NCBI RefSeq assembly: GCF_947623445.1
Contig: NC_135244.1
Location: forward strand, 4,216,001-4,280,000
DNA from: Clavelina lepadiformis
Lineage: Eukaryota > Chordata > Ascidiacea > Aplousobranchia > Clavelinidae
DNA: 64,000 nt
Direction of reading: 5' to 3'
Position 1 is the stretch's first letter. Every line of letters begins with the position of its first letter. The translations under genes were made by a program, and so were the position numbers. Under the pieces are notes generated by a model. That model searched no databases. It saw nothing but the letters and a program-made list of their open reading frames with translations, and was not told the origin of the DNA. Below are positions 13,333-24,949 of the stretch, in pieces.

Positions 13333-13828
13333 GGGCAACCAAAAGTCAATATGGTCAATTTTTTTTAACCTGCTCAGAATGCTATCAAACAAGCACAAAA
13401 CAAATTTCAGCTTTGTACGACTTGTAGTATACAAGTTATTAGGTCAATATAAAGTCAAAATGTTACGTTAGGTCAAAATACGGTCAAATTGTTTCTTTAA
13501 GGTCAAAATCTATCAAACTTGTAATTTTGTAACCATTTTGTAATATTATTCTTCCGTTTTTCTCTTTTCTTGTACCACAAACAATTCCAGTGCCCCAAAT
13601 TATACTTAGAACCAAAGCCACAAAGAGAGGGAAGGCCTTTCAGCGCGTCTGGTGACGTCACGATGTGAAGGCATTGCATTTGAAACTGCAAGTTGTCAAT
13701 CTTAATACGCAGAAACGAAAAAAATCAACACTAGAAAAGCGTTTTGTCAATTTTAAATGCAGCTTTCGACTTTTTAAGTCAAAATAAGGTCAAAATTTAA
13801 ACTTTTTAGGTCAAAAAACTGGTTGCCC
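13333..13828. repeat. TA-flanked MITE with internal GGTCAAA repeats
   Basis: Terminal inverted repeats start GGGCAACCAAAAGTCAA on the left; the right end reads TTGACC..GGTTGCCC. A TA dinucleotide lies directly outside each end (13331-13332 and 13829-13830), which fits Tc1/mariner-type insertion. The interior carries many copies of GGTCAAAAT or close variants in one orientation near both ends. No transposase frame; non-autonomous. It sits just downstream of the P450 stop codon. Confidence 0.7.
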
Positions 13829-13860
13829 TAATAATAGCCTAACCATTTACTGTATTGACA

Positions 13861-16800
13861 TCAACGAATTTCAAGTATGACTTTATAAGGCTTAGTGCCG
13901 TAAAGAAATCCGAAACGTCCTTCGTTCAACGACGGAAGATTGGGAGTTCCCGAAATGATTGTAAATTTCTGCAAAATCCCAACAAACACAAGAAAAACTT
14001 CCATTCTTGCGAGATGTTCACCAGTGCAAGCCCGCGATCCGAGCGAGAAAGGAATGACCTTTGGAGAATAAACAAATTTTCCGTCCCGGTCGATATGACG
14101 ATTTGGGTTGAACTGTTGTGGATTCTGCCACGTGAGTGGATCGAAATGGGCTGCATAAATATTCGGCATCACCTATAATAGAAATTAAACCTTGATATTA
14201 GATTCACTATTTGTAACATATAACCATTGAGAGGGATTCAAAAGCAACAGCAGTTTTTTTCGCATTTTAAGCTCTTTACTCACATTTGTGCCCTTTGGTA
14301 TAGTGAAGCCGTATAAATTTGTGTCTTTAGTTGTTTTATGAGTAACCGAGTTGGGCACAATGGGGCGATATCTCATCACCTCTTGTATGAAAGCACAAGT
14401 GACTGGCATTTCCAATCTGTGAGCCATTGACGGATTCAAGCTGCTTCCTGACAGAAATTATTAAACAAATAGAATTTATCGTTTCAATAAACTAAATACA
14501 ATGCCCGAATCTACATTTTAACATGCGTAAAGGCGTTACGTCAAAATTTCGCAACAAATACCTAAAATTTGATCCACTTCTGTCACGATCTTTTTGTGAT
14601 AATCCGGATAATTCAACAAGCCCAGAAATAACCAAGCCAATGTACTGCTTGAGGTCTCAGTTCCAGCTTCAAATAAGTCCCGACACGTAACTCAAAGCTG
14701 TTTGTCCTGTAGTAAAAGGCGATTTTCCGATTTAAGTAGGTTGCGGTTTTAATAAAATTTTCATTTGCAAGTCTCACGGTTAATGAAAAATATGTCTAAC
14801 TCACAGTAAAATATTTCTTTTCATTTCCGAATTTTTGCTCGTACAAAAACGCATCGACGTAGTCTCTGATGCAGTCAGGTTGGAAGTCTTTCTTGTGTTC
14901 GTCTATAATTGTTTGCACTGCATCTGTTGGCGCAGTGACAAAGAAAAATTATAGAGATCAGGGTCCGACCATGCAAGCGCTTAACGGCTCAGGCACTTTT
15001 ACACTTTTGCAGAAGAAGAAACGCTCCTTCACGGATCTCTTGAAACCTTTTCTTTGACCCAGATGATTTTGAATCATGTTTTAGCATAAAGTGATGCAAC
15101 TGCTTACCTAAAATGGCGTTTTCAGTGTTCATGAATCTTTCTTTCGCTCCTTTGAATGGAGGAATGAAGTGAACGTAATCGTAGAAGAAGAACAAGAGTG
15201 TGAGAAGCTTTTCATCGGCGACATATCTGCACCACGTTGAAATAGTATTCTATTTTGTTACGATTGACATTAAAAAGCATTCAGTTTCTGCCATATATGT
15301 AGCCTTGACAAACCATAAAATCAAATAAATCCACATTTTGATTAAATTACGCGAAATGTAAATTGCATTCGGACGTTTTTAGCGCAGGCTTTATTTTTTT
15401 TAGCGCAGCTAGGCCCATGTAACATTGGGTAAATCAGTGAGTATTTCAAGATTTACAAAACTTGATATAACAAAATTACTTTATTATAGGACAGCTATGT
15501 ATAAAATAACATCTGATTTCACATAGAAAACGTGAGGGTGAGAGTGAAATGAGGTGAAATGAGCTCCAAACATGCAACAACAATATTCGAAGATTTATCC
15601 GGTTTGGGTTTGCTTCAAAAGTTTGGGTTCAAGAAAGCGATTAAATGGCTTTGCTGTGAGAAGATTTGCTAATGTGAACGACTGCATAATTTTTTATTAC
15701 TCAAACATAACAGATTTTGGTTAAATATTGGATGCTTACTCGTTTTCTAGAAGCTGAAATAGGTATTTGAACTGTGGGTCGTCGTATTCAAACCTTCGTC
15801 CAAAGGCAGTAACGCAAATTATGTTGCCTGTCACATTGTTGTAGTCACACTGTAAAAGCAATACTTTTATAAACGGAGGAGTTGGAAAATTTGTCTCAAT
15901 TTGGAAAAGCTTCAATATCAAAAACAGACACGGTGGTATTGTTTGTTTGAAAACGTATAGTTACCGCAAGGTTGACTGGTTTTCCAGCTTTGGTTTCCAG
16001 ATATTTTGCAAAGTGAAACATTTCCTCATTGATTGTATTTTCCATTTCTTGCTTTCCCATTCCTAATCTAATGTTCAAACATTTCCTAATTGGTGTACAT
16101 CACTATTGTTAATAACTGACAGTGTTACTTTTACTTTGATATCTTTTACTTTGAGACACTTGTCTTCATAAATTTTCTAGAATTCTGGCACAAAGCAGTT
16201 CTAGTGCTAAACTATACACTTAACAATATACTTACCTCCATTAAAATTTTACCCTACACGGCTAAGGCCTTGAACGTAGCCGAACTTACTTTCTCAAAGT
16301 TTTCATGGCAAATCGTTTTTGATTGAATAGTTTGTCACCATAATCAGATGAAACTAAGCCGTTGTCTCCTAGTACATAACACGCCGGTTTCAATTCTGGT
16401 CGCCCAGAAAAGTTATCACCCTGTTTCACAAAAGCCTAAACAGAAAGAGCATAAATCAAGAGCAAAGTTTTACACTTATGCCCTTTAGATTACATCTATG
16501 TTACAAAGCTCAGCCGTTCAACGCTACGCAGGAAGCAAAATAAACCAAGAATAATGAAAATAACAACAAAGCGATAAACTTTAAGTTAGCTGGCTTGGAA
16601 ATGTGAATTAATTGCGTTACAACTTACCGTATTCATGGCGTCATAGGTATTGAGAAACACGACGTCTAAACCTGCCAATCTTACTGACATGACTGGTCCG
16701 TATTTTTGACCCCAATCGAACAACACTTTCTGCGGATCTCCACCCATCCATGGAAGTACACCAATTATTGGAAGTCCTCGTGGACCAGGAGGAAAATTAG

Positions 16801-16954
16801 GATGAGGCTTTTTCCACCACTGATAAAAAGACAAAATCAGTAGAGCCAAGATTGTCCAAAAATTTAGAGCTGAGCAAAAGGTCCAGTAAACTGAGCTAAT
16901 AAGGTCTGATGACATGCTGTAGCCTACACTGAGAATGCATCTAAGGTGAGACAA
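13861..16954 (-). CDS. CYP2-like cytochrome P450 carrying one in-frame TGA
   Basis: Microsomal haem mono-oxygenase of the CYP2 clan type. Nine exons, the number typical of vertebrate CYP2 genes: 16628-16954, 16290-16435, 15965-16067, 15740-15849, 15108-15226, 14805-14923, 14562-14706, 14284-14447, 13861-14172; total 1,545 nt or about 514 codons. Marks in order: N-terminal membrane anchor, proline hinge FPPGPRGLPIIG, I-helix AGTETSSST, K-helix EVMR, and the haem loop FSLGSRACTG with its Cys ligand. The start may be 16954 or the Met at 16915. All junction phases agree, but exon 7 has TGA at 14692-14694 in the stretch DKQL-stop-VTCRDLF, where relatives have a sense residue (a CGA-to-TGA change would explain it). 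No alternative acceptor avoids it. Either a null allele, a young pseudogene, or a sequencing error; otherwise intact. Confidence 0.88.
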
Positions 16955-17251
16955 AGCCTGCTTGGACCTTCACGTACAAGCAATGTGACATTAACTTCCC
17001 TTTATTTACTTAATAGACTGTTTGGTCGTACGATAAATGCTTACACAGTTGGTTAAATTTTAACCCCTTCCTTATGTACTTAACTTAACTCATGACACAG
17101 TGGAAATCAAATTTCGCTCACCAAATTTTAAACGATGGTACACTGCTAGACCGAAATATAGATTTAAAAACCGGTTTATGGCATGGACGGCATGCTTATT
17201 CAAATATAAGCCAATATGTTTATGACTTTTATGCCTTAGGCATTTCATCAG
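16955..17251. other. Intergenic upstream of P450
   Basis: Presumed promoter side of the P450 gene, which reads leftwards. No coding exon, RNA gene or repeat with defined ends seen. Confidence 0.4.
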
Positions 17252-17804
17252 TTAACCCTATCTAAACCGGGTGAGCGACATTACTATTTCAACTATGTGT
17301 TGCCTACACTGCACACAAATTTTCAATCCTTAATTACTTGAAAACTATACGTCGTAAACTGATCGGATTTTTACAGGTTAGAAGCAGAAACATCTGGCTT
17401 CCTGTATACAGCATAATTGCAAAACTAAAGAAAGTGCATTTAGTGTAAATTAAGTATTTCTACAAGTGATAGATTTCTAGAAGTTTTTCTTTTTACGCTG
17501 CGCTCCCGCTGTGCTTAATTGCCTGGAAAACAGGCTGACCGTGTGAAGAGAACACAAGAGAACAGTTAGCCGAGTTAGCTGTGCTTGAATGATCAAACGA
17601 AAACAATACGCTACAAAGCGTTCATGGTATCAGCGAAGAGCAACAGTATGAAAATATGACAATATCTCAAAAATTACAAAATCAAACTTTATAAAACAAG
17701 CATGGACAAATAGCTGAAAATGTTTTAGGAAAAGTCACTAAATTTCAAGTTTCTACAGCAAACAGTGCAACTGTATGCCACCTTTTACTGTGACTGTGTG
17801 CAGG
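17252..17804. repeat. piggyBac-like MITE, copy 1 (one end decayed)
   Basis: Starts at TTAA followed by CCCTATCTAAACC and is similar along its length to the reverse complement of 35648-36201. Its far end is not clear: similarity fades after GTGTGCAGG near 17804 and the matching CCCTAT/TTAA end is not recognisable. No open frame inside. Confidence 0.65.
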
Positions 17805-18313
17805 GTCGTAAATGTGTTATATCATATCATCATATCATAGGTATCATAAAATTTTTTCAGCTATGATTGTGCCTGACAAGACAAGTAGCCTACTTCGACG
17901 CCGAAAGCAGCAACTCGACAATTCACAAAGTCGCTAAATCTGGATCATATTCATGATCATATCTTTAAGTAACTCAACAATGAACTTCAGGGGTCTTTCA
18001 AGACTCGAGGTGTAATTTGCATAACCTAAGCGTTAGACCTGTAAGCATACGTCTTGCTATTTTAGCCAACTTTAATTTACCAAAAATGAGTTAATGAAAT
18101 ACAACCAGTCGGCCATTCTTCAAAGACTCTGCGAACCAACAAGCATTTCTGGCGCTCCCTGGTGGAAAACCTATGGATAACATTAGGCTATGTATGTCTA
18201 TATTGACAAACACACAATCAGTATAGTTGAAATTATGTACTTCAAAAGCTGTGTTTGTGTTGTGGTGACGCCAAACAAAAAGAAAAAAACGGAAAAGTGG
18301 CTACAAAAAAGCA
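17805..18313. other. Intergenic between MITE copy and LTR element
   Basis: Nothing recognisable on either strand apart from short CATATCAT-type repeats near 17822-17835. Confidence 0.4.
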
Positions 18314-18318
18314 GTAAT

Positions 18319-18513
18319 TGTTGATAGGTATGAACTAATTAATAAGATTTCTATGTTGGCCATGCTACAGCCATGTGCTCTCTTGGTTGTGCATTGTGAT
18401 TCGTATGTGGAGTAATACGTTCATGTTCAAGACTGTCTAAATACAAGAGATTCTGCCGAACGTCTTATCGACTTAGATCAACACATAATATCACGAGAGT
18501 AGCGATATTAACA
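18319..18513 (+). repeat. 5' LTR of Ty3/gypsy element
   Basis: 195 bp, apparently identical to 22671-22865. Preceded by GTAAT and followed at once by a TGGTGGCAGCG primer-binding-type sequence. Confidence 0.95.
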
Positions 18514-18621
18514 TGGTGGCAGCGAATCCTGTGTTGTAACAAGTTGATCCTACGAAGTATACTAACATAGACCTACAATACTATACCGTACTAGCCTATT
18601 TCCTGATAGTATCCATGTGCA

Positions 18622-21600
18622 ATGGAAGGATTACGGTTACCAGAACCTCTAGACATACATTCAGCGTCTTTAGCGGAAGACTACCGACGTTGGAAAGAAC
18701 AGGTAGAAGTCTATCTTATAGCCAGTGGAGCTGATGCGAAACCTAACAAAGTTCAGCGATCAACCATTCTTAATTGTGCTGGATCTGGTATGATAAGTGT
18801 AGCCAAGCACTTCATTTACACAACAGGTCAAGACAAGGACGACCCGGCAGAACTGTTCAACAAAATGGCCGCATATTGCAACCCAAGGCAGCATGAGTCC
18901 CTTGAAGCATACAAATTCTGGAGAGCCACATGGTCAACAGGCAACTTTGATCACTTTTTAATAGAGCTTCGAAGTCGTGCAGAAACCTGCAATTTTGGAG
19001 ACATGAAAAGTCGCATGCTGCGTGACAAGATCCTCTATACTGTACCTGATAAGGTGCGCCAAGTGCTACTAAGAGAAAATGACCTCACTCTTGACCGAGC
19101 CATTCAAATCTGTCGTTCTTTTGATTCGTCTGGTGCACAATCGCAACAAATGCAAGTTGACGATGGTACCGTACAAAAAGTCAGTAGCAACAAGCATGAA
19201 TATGCCAACAGAGGAACTCGTCGTCACACATCACTCCTGTCAGAGTGCAACTTTTGTGGTAAAAGCCATAAACGTGGAAAATCATTTTGTCCTGCGTATG
19301 GGAAGAAATGCGCAAAATGTCATGGTTTGAATCATTTCAAATCAAAATGTCGATCACGAGTTCACTGCATTGAAGATAAGCAAGCTACATTACGAGAGGT
19401 GGAAAATGAACCCGAACAAGAATTTTTGCATGCTGTGCACGATGGAAAAGACAGACTGACTGCTTTACTTCAAGTAAATGGTTGCACGGTACGATTTCAA
19501 TTGGATACCGGTGCTGACGTCAATACTATATGTAAGAAGTATGTGCGATATACTCAACTCCAACCTTGCACCAAACAGCTGACAATGTGGAACAAAACCA
19601 AAATTAAGATAGCTGGTCTTGCAACGTTAAATGTCACCAACACAAAAACAAACGAGGTATATCCTGTATTATTTCATGTTGTTGACAATAATTTGAATTG
19701 CTTGCTAAGTTATAGCACAGTAACAGAAATGAATTTGATAACTGTTAATGCTGATTCGTTTATTGCAAATGTTGTACATGATGATGTTATTTTGGGTGAT
19801 TTAGGTACTGTATCTTTAACTGTTGATAGTAGTGTCAAACCGAGAATTTTACCTTGTCGCCGCATACCTGTAGCCTTGCAAGAAAAAGTTAAGCAAGAGC
19901 TTGACAAATTGGTTGCTAGTAATGTCATTTCAGTCATCGATGAACCGACTGAATGGGTCAGCCAAATGGCTATTGTATCCAAGCCTAATGGAAAGATAAG
20001 AATCTGCATTGATCCACAGCCTCTCAATGTCGCCTTACAGCGTGAACATTACAAACTGCCTACCTTGGATGATATATTGCCTGCTCTGAAGGGTGCAAAA
20101 GTGTTCAGCAAACTTGATGTTAAGCATGCCTTCTGGCACGTTAAGTTGGATGATGACTCCAGCCGACTGACTACTATGATTACCCCTCACGGTCGATTCC
20201 GATGGAACAGACTTCCGTTTGGTCTGAAAGTGAGCAGTGAGATCTTCCAAAAAAGACTACACTCAGCCCTGTCTGGACTGCAAGGTGTATTTGCAGTGGC
20301 AGATGATGTGATTGTTATTGGTTGTGGAAAGACCACAATCGAGGCTGAAACACACCATGACCAAAATCTAACAAAACTACGTGAGAGATGTCATGAATGT
20401 AACATCTTACTAAATGAAAAAAAAACTGTAACCAAAGCTTCGCAGATCACATTTATGGGTCACTTGATCTCCAACAACGGAATAGCACCTGATCCTGCGA
20501 AAATCGAAGCAATTCAACGTATGCCTTCTCCTGAAGATGTTTCCGGTGTGAAACGATTTTGTGGCATGGTACAATATTTGGCTCGTTTCCTGCCAAACCT
20601 AGCCAATGACCTGGAACCCTTACGGAAACTGACGAGGAAGAATGAGAAATGGAAGTGGAGTGAAGAGTGTGAGAAAGCAATGAATAAAGTTAAAGAAAAG
20701 CTCTGCGAAACTCCTATTCTGACATTTTTTGATCAAAGAAAAGATCTAATTCTTCAAGTAGACAGTAGCAAAAGTGGTTTGGGAGCAGTGTTGCTTCAGA
20801 ATGATCAACCCATTGAATATGCTTCTAGAGCCCTGACAAAGACAGAGCAAAATTGGGCTCAGATTGAAAAAGAGCTTCTTTCTGTTGTGTTTGGTCTGGA
20901 ACGTTTTGATCAGTATACGTACGGACGAAAGGTTATAGTTCACAATGATCATCGACCCTTACAGTCTATTTTAAAAAAACCTCTGAGTCAAGCGCCAAAG
21001 CGTCTCCAAGCTCTCATTATGCGCCTGAATCGTTACGATATTGTTTTCGAATATGTCCCAGGCACTGCATTAGTAATTGCTGACACATTAAGTCGTGCCT
21101 ACCCGGAACTTCTCGATCAACCAAACCGAATCGCACAAGTGGTTACAGAACCAATTCTAGATGAAATTCCTGATGAACGGTTAAAAGAAATAAAGAGTGC
21201 AATACAAAAGAATGATGAATCTCAACTCCTGCTCGAAGTCATCAAGAATGGGTGGCCAGACAACAAAGAACATTTGCCTCCCATCATCAAACCCTACTTC
21301 TCCATTCGTGACACACTGAGTCAAGAAAATGGCATCATTCTAAAAGGCGAGAGAACCTTCATCCCTCAACCTCTTCGATCAGAAATCAAATCTCAACTCC
21401 ATTCAGCTCACCTTGGTGCTGATAGCATGTTACGAAGAGCTCGCGAAACCGTTTTCTGGCTAGGAATGCCAAACGAATTAAAACAACTGGCTCATGATTG
21501 CACAATATGCCAACAAGCAAAGCCAAACAACCAACGAGAACCATTACTGCTACATCCCGAAGGTTTATCACCATTTGAAAAAGTTGGTGTTGATTTATTT

Positions 21601-22437
21601 GAGTTGAACCAAAAGTCTTATTTAGTCACGGTTGACTATTTTTCAAATTTTGCTGAAATTGATGTCATGACCTCAACAACTGCAAAGCACGTAATCATTT
21701 CGTTGAAGCGTCATTTTGCTCGATATGGAATTCCTAAATGCATTGTATCTGACTCTGGACCCCAGTTCATCTCTACAGAATTTCAAAGATTCTGTCAAAA
21801 ATGGGCCATACAGCACTACAAATCATCACCAGGACATCAACAATGCAATGGAAAAGCGGAAGCTGCTGTGAAAACACTGAAGAACATGCTGAGACGTACT
21901 GCACAAGATGGGAAAGATCAGTGGCTGGCACTTCTGGAATTGCGCAATACGCCACGACAAGACGTCAACTGCAGTCCTACAAAGATATTGTTTGGTAGAC
22001 CAACTCGATCAGTGATACCGATTCACATTCCAAAAAGCAAATATCTTGACATCGATCGTCGTCATCAACGCCGCACCTCAGTCAAACAAACCTACGATAG
22101 CAAAAGTCAACCAATGTCAAAATTGTATATCAACCAACGAGTTTATTTCCAAAGTGCGGAAAAGAAGGGATGGCAAAAGGGTAAAATTGTACGCATACTT
22201 GGGCCTCGTTCATATTTGGTAGAATCATTGGATGGTTTTCGTTATTGTCGTAATCGAGTACATATTCGTATTGACCATAGCAAGTCTAACAATGTGTATG
22301 AAGATACTGATTTTAACTTTACATTTGCGACACCTAACCAAAACAGTCAACCCACAGCTAACAACTACACTGTTGCTAACACACGACCTAATCGTACACA
22401 TAGAATGCCAGTAAGATATAATGATTATGTACTGTAA
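18622..22437 (+). CDS. Fused gag-pol polyprotein of the LTR element
   Basis: One frame of 1,271 residues. In order: a gag-like N-terminal part; a Cys/His-rich zinc-knuckle-like stretch near residues 210-245; an aspartic protease with LDTGAD near 295; reverse transcriptase from about 400 to 640, with VADDV at the active site near 560; RNase H starting near 710; an H2C2 zinc finger near 925-970 and the integrase core after it, including VSDSGPQF; and a short C-terminal tail. Gag and pol lie in a single frame rather than two, which some Ty3/gypsy lineages are known to do. The element looks whole. Lineage within Metaviridae is not assigned. Confidence 0.93.
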   Translation: MEGLRLPEPLDIHSASLAEDYRRWKEQVEVYLIASGADAKPNKVQRSTILNCAGSGMISVAKHFIYTTGQDKDDPAELFNKMAAYCNPRQHESLEAYKFWRATWSTGNFDHFLIELRSRAETCNFGDMKSRMLRDKILYTVPDKVRQVLLRENDLTLDRAIQICRSFDSSGAQSQQMQVDDGTVQKVSSNKHEYANRGTRRHTSLLSECNFCGKSHKRGKSFCPAYGKKCAKCHGLNHFKSKCRSRVHCIEDKQATLREVENEPEQEFLHAVHDGKDRLTALLQVNGCTVRFQLDTGADVNTICKKYVRYTQLQPCTKQLTMWNKTKIKIAGLATLNVTNTKTNEVYPVLFHVVDNNLNCLLSYSTVTEMNLITVNADSFIANVVHDDVILGDLGTVSLTVDSSVKPRILPCRRIPVALQEKVKQELDKLVASNVISVIDEPTEWVSQMAIVSKPNGKIRICIDPQPLNVALQREHYKLPTLDDILPALKGAKVFSKLDVKHAFWHVKLDDDSSRLTTMITPHGRFRWNRLPFGLKVSSEIFQKRLHSALSGLQGVFAVADDVIVIGCGKTTIEAETHHDQNLTKLRERCHECNILLNEKKTVTKASQITFMGHLISNNGIAPDPAKIEAIQRMPSPEDVSGVKRFCGMVQYLARFLPNLANDLEPLRKLTRKNEKWKWSEECEKAMNKVKEKLCETPILTFFDQRKDLILQVDSSKSGLGAVLLQNDQPIEYASRALTKTEQNWAQIEKELLSVVFGLERFDQYTYGRKVIVHNDHRPLQSILKKPLSQAPKRLQALIMRLNRYDIVFEYVPGTALVIADTLSRAYPELLDQPNRIAQVVTEPILDEIPDERLKEIKSAIQKNDESQLLLEVIKNGWPDNKEHLPPIIKPYFSIRDTLSQENGIILKGERTFIPQPLRSEIKSQLHSAHLGADSMLRRARETVFWLGMPNELKQLAHDCTICQQAKPNNQREPLLLHPEGLSPFEKVGVDLFELNQKSYLVTVDYFSNFAEIDVMTSTTAKHVIISLKRHFARYGIPKCIVSDSGPQFISTEFQRFCQKWAIQHYKSSPGHQQCNGKAEAAVKTLKNMLRRTAQDGKDQWLALLELRNTPRQDVNCSPTKILFGRPTRSVIPIHIPKSKYLDIDRRHQRRTSVKQTYDSKSQPMSKLYINQRVYFQSAEKKGWQKGKIVRILGPRSYLVESLDGFRYCRNRVHIRIDHSKSNNVYEDTDFNFTFATPNQNSQPTANNYTVANTRPNRTHRMPVRYNDYVL

Positions 22438-22493
22438 ATACTGTGTTTGTGTCACCTTGTTCTGTACTGTAAATACTGTGTTTGTGTCACCTT
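22429..22493 (+). repeat. Short tandem duplication at the 3' end of the LTR element
   Basis: The unit TACTGTAAATACTGTGTTTG with its following GTCACCTT occurs twice in tandem, overlapping the end of the polyprotein frame. A second short duplication around TTTCAGTATTTTCTG lies at about 22580-22625. Both are inside the element, between the polyprotein frame and the 3' LTR. Confidence 0.7.
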
Positions 22494-22670
22494 ACCTTCA
22501 CTGTTTTATTTCTTGCCACTCATTATGCATGTAGCTTTAAACTTCAAGTGTGCCTCACATATATTGCGAGTAGTATGTTATTTCAGTATTTTCTGTGTGA
22601 TGGTATTTCAGTATTTTCTGCGTGCTCATAAAGCCTTCTCACTATTAGTCTTTACTTAAAGAAAGGAGGA

Positions 22671-22865
22671 TGTTGATAGGTATGAACTAATTAATAAGAT
22701 TTCTATGTTGGCCATGCTACAGCCATGTGCTCTCTTGGTTGTGCATTGTGATTCGTATGTGGAGTAATACGTTCATGTTCAAGACTGTCTAAATACAAGA
22801 GATTCTGCCGAACGTCTTATCGACTTAGATCAACACATAATATCACGAGAGTAGCGATATTAACA
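22671..22865 (+). repeat. 3' LTR of Ty3/gypsy element
   Basis: 195 bp, apparently identical to the 5' LTR; preceded by the purine tract AAAGAAAGGAGGA and followed by the target copy GTAAT. Confidence 0.95.
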
Positions 22866-22870
22866 GTAAT

Positions 22871-24949
22871 GACGCTAGGAGCCAAAACAGTCATAAGCTC
22901 TGCAGTTTTCGTGTGTTTTACCCACTCACCAGCTTTCTATAACAAGTTAGCTCCTCTATGTTTTCAATCAGCCCCTTCGTAGTCCCTAAAGGAATTTTTC
23001 TGTCGACGTCACAGCTCAGAGGTAACAAGCATCTCGAAATGTACTGACAAACATAACTCGCAAGTGTGTGTAGCCTACACAGGATACGACTTCCAGGCTT
23101 GTATTTAAACCATACTTCCTGAAGCGCTCTTGTGTTTATTTCCTTATTACGTTTTTTCTTGTTTAAGTTAGTACAAGTTCTCAGAGCTTCTGTATTCGAT
23201 CACGCCTTTATTTCATTTTAATAAAAATATTGGTCTAATAAACAGGGTATTAGTATTATGTTGGCTCACTTTGATGTATTCTGCAAAGTTTTTTTATTTA
23301 TTCTATAATCTGTTTAATGAAGATATAATTATACTCAGAATGAATCAGTTTCAATGTTTGTGTCTACTGATAACAAGAAAAATAGACAGCAAACAGCGTC
23401 AGTCGGTCAAGCTTCATTCTTACAACAACCTATTGAGCAGTTGAGCTTATTCTCAGTAGTGAAATATACAAATAATATTAACTTCGCTGGGTTCTAATCA
23501 ATGTTTGTGATTAAGCAACAATACAACAACTCGTATTATAACAATTTTTGAGAGTGAAAATATTCACCTGAATTTGTTCACCGAAAAATATTCACTAAAT
23601 GTTCTGACCTGAGATTTAAAGATATTGCTCAGAATTCATGATCAATTACGTGCAGTAATTTGTAACCTGGTGGCTTAACAAACTAGTTGAAGAACGTTGT
23701 CCATTCACCGTATGCGTCGGTCTACATGCAGTAAAAAGGATTTTGTTGCTATTAAAAAATTAATATTTTTTTACTTTTACGTGAACATTTCTTTGGAAGT
23801 GTTTGTAAAATCGGTTGTTGAGTGGTTGATCGAAGCACTCCTCATGTCGAATAATGCATCGAGTCATTTCAACACGATGTCGATGTAGCAGGCCCAAGCA
23901 GGGGATTTCTCGAAATAGGGATCATTGTTTCTGCAGTATAATTTGTTCTATACTAGGGATGTTCCAAATCGAAGAAGATTGAGATTTGTGAAAATACCAA
24001 TAACAGAGTTTAATATTCGTACGAATCGGAACCCATAAAGTTAATGTATTATCGTCCTTAGATCGAGTAAATATTCAACAAAAGAGTCGCAACCTTTTAC
24101 CCGGTAAATAAATGTTGGAGCTCAAATGTTGTTTTTTTATTTTCATTTGGACTTGATATTGAATAAACGCACATCTCTTTACATATCATTCATTCGTTGG
24201 GTTCAATACAAATACAAGAATGGAGTATTCGAACCGAATATGCCGTTAACATTCGAATTCGTGAGCATAGCAAAAAAGTTGATATTCGTGTTCGATTGAG
24301 CACATACCTATTCCATATCTGTATGATTATGTATGATCCAACTAGACCCATTTCGTATCGTTTATTTTCCTCCATTGATTATGGGAAGTGAAGAGTATAG
24401 GCTAACCTCGTGGAGACTGGTGTAACAAGAAATATGCAAAAAAAAATTAAATGAACGTAAAAAAGCAGCAAAGCCTGGAGGGATTAAAACGTGCGAAAAG
24501 TAGGCTTTATTACAGTTACAGTGGTACTACAATGATGGACGGTTAGCACAGACAACACTCAACCATGTTAAGTTAAAACAAAGAATGAAATACTTTAATA
24601 TCCTAGTGACTATTTCCCTGTAACTGCAAGCAGGTCAAGTCTGTATATTAGGAGAATGGGTTTGCAAAATTTAAATTTTATCTATTTGCGGTTTAATTAA
24701 ACTTAAATTTAGAGTAGAAAGTAGATTTAAGTTACTTCATTAGGAAAGATAATTTAGGTTAACAAAAAACTGTTAAAAATATCTTGAAACGTACGTTTCT
24801 ACCTGTGAAATAGTGACAGCTTTTACTATGATGTATTCTGCTAACTGAGCGTTTTGTTGGAGTTGTGAACAGTTGTTAATTATTGCTTGATTGATCACTT
24901 CTTTTGCCTAGATAGCTTATATTATCGGTAAGAAACTTTGACAAAAGAC
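22871..24949. other. Intergenic upstream of sulfotransferase B
   Basis: No convincing coding exon. The stretch 23950-24400 has several ATTCGAA-like palindromic motifs and reads like an old non-autonomous transposon, but I could not fix its ends. The last few hundred bases should hold the promoter of sulfotransferase B. Confidence 0.4.

Larger units (their letters stand above)
18314..22870 (+). mobile_element. Ty3/gypsy LTR retrotransposon, looks whole and recent
   Basis: Complete architecture: target duplication GTAAT (18314-18318 and 22866-22870), 195-bp LTRs (18319-18513 and 22671-22865) that start TGTTG and end TTAACA, a primer-binding site starting TGG directly after the 5' LTR, one long gag-pol frame (18622-22437), and a purine-rich tract just before the 3' LTR. 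The domain order protease, RT, RNase H, integrase is that of Ty3/gypsy (Metaviridae). No envelope gene. The two LTRs look identical by eye, so the insertion is young. It lies between genes, in the sense opposite to the P450. Confidence 0.95.

Noticed and set aside
23950-24400. ATTCGAA-rich stretch that looks like a decayed transposon
   Set aside because: I could not define two ends or a target duplication.
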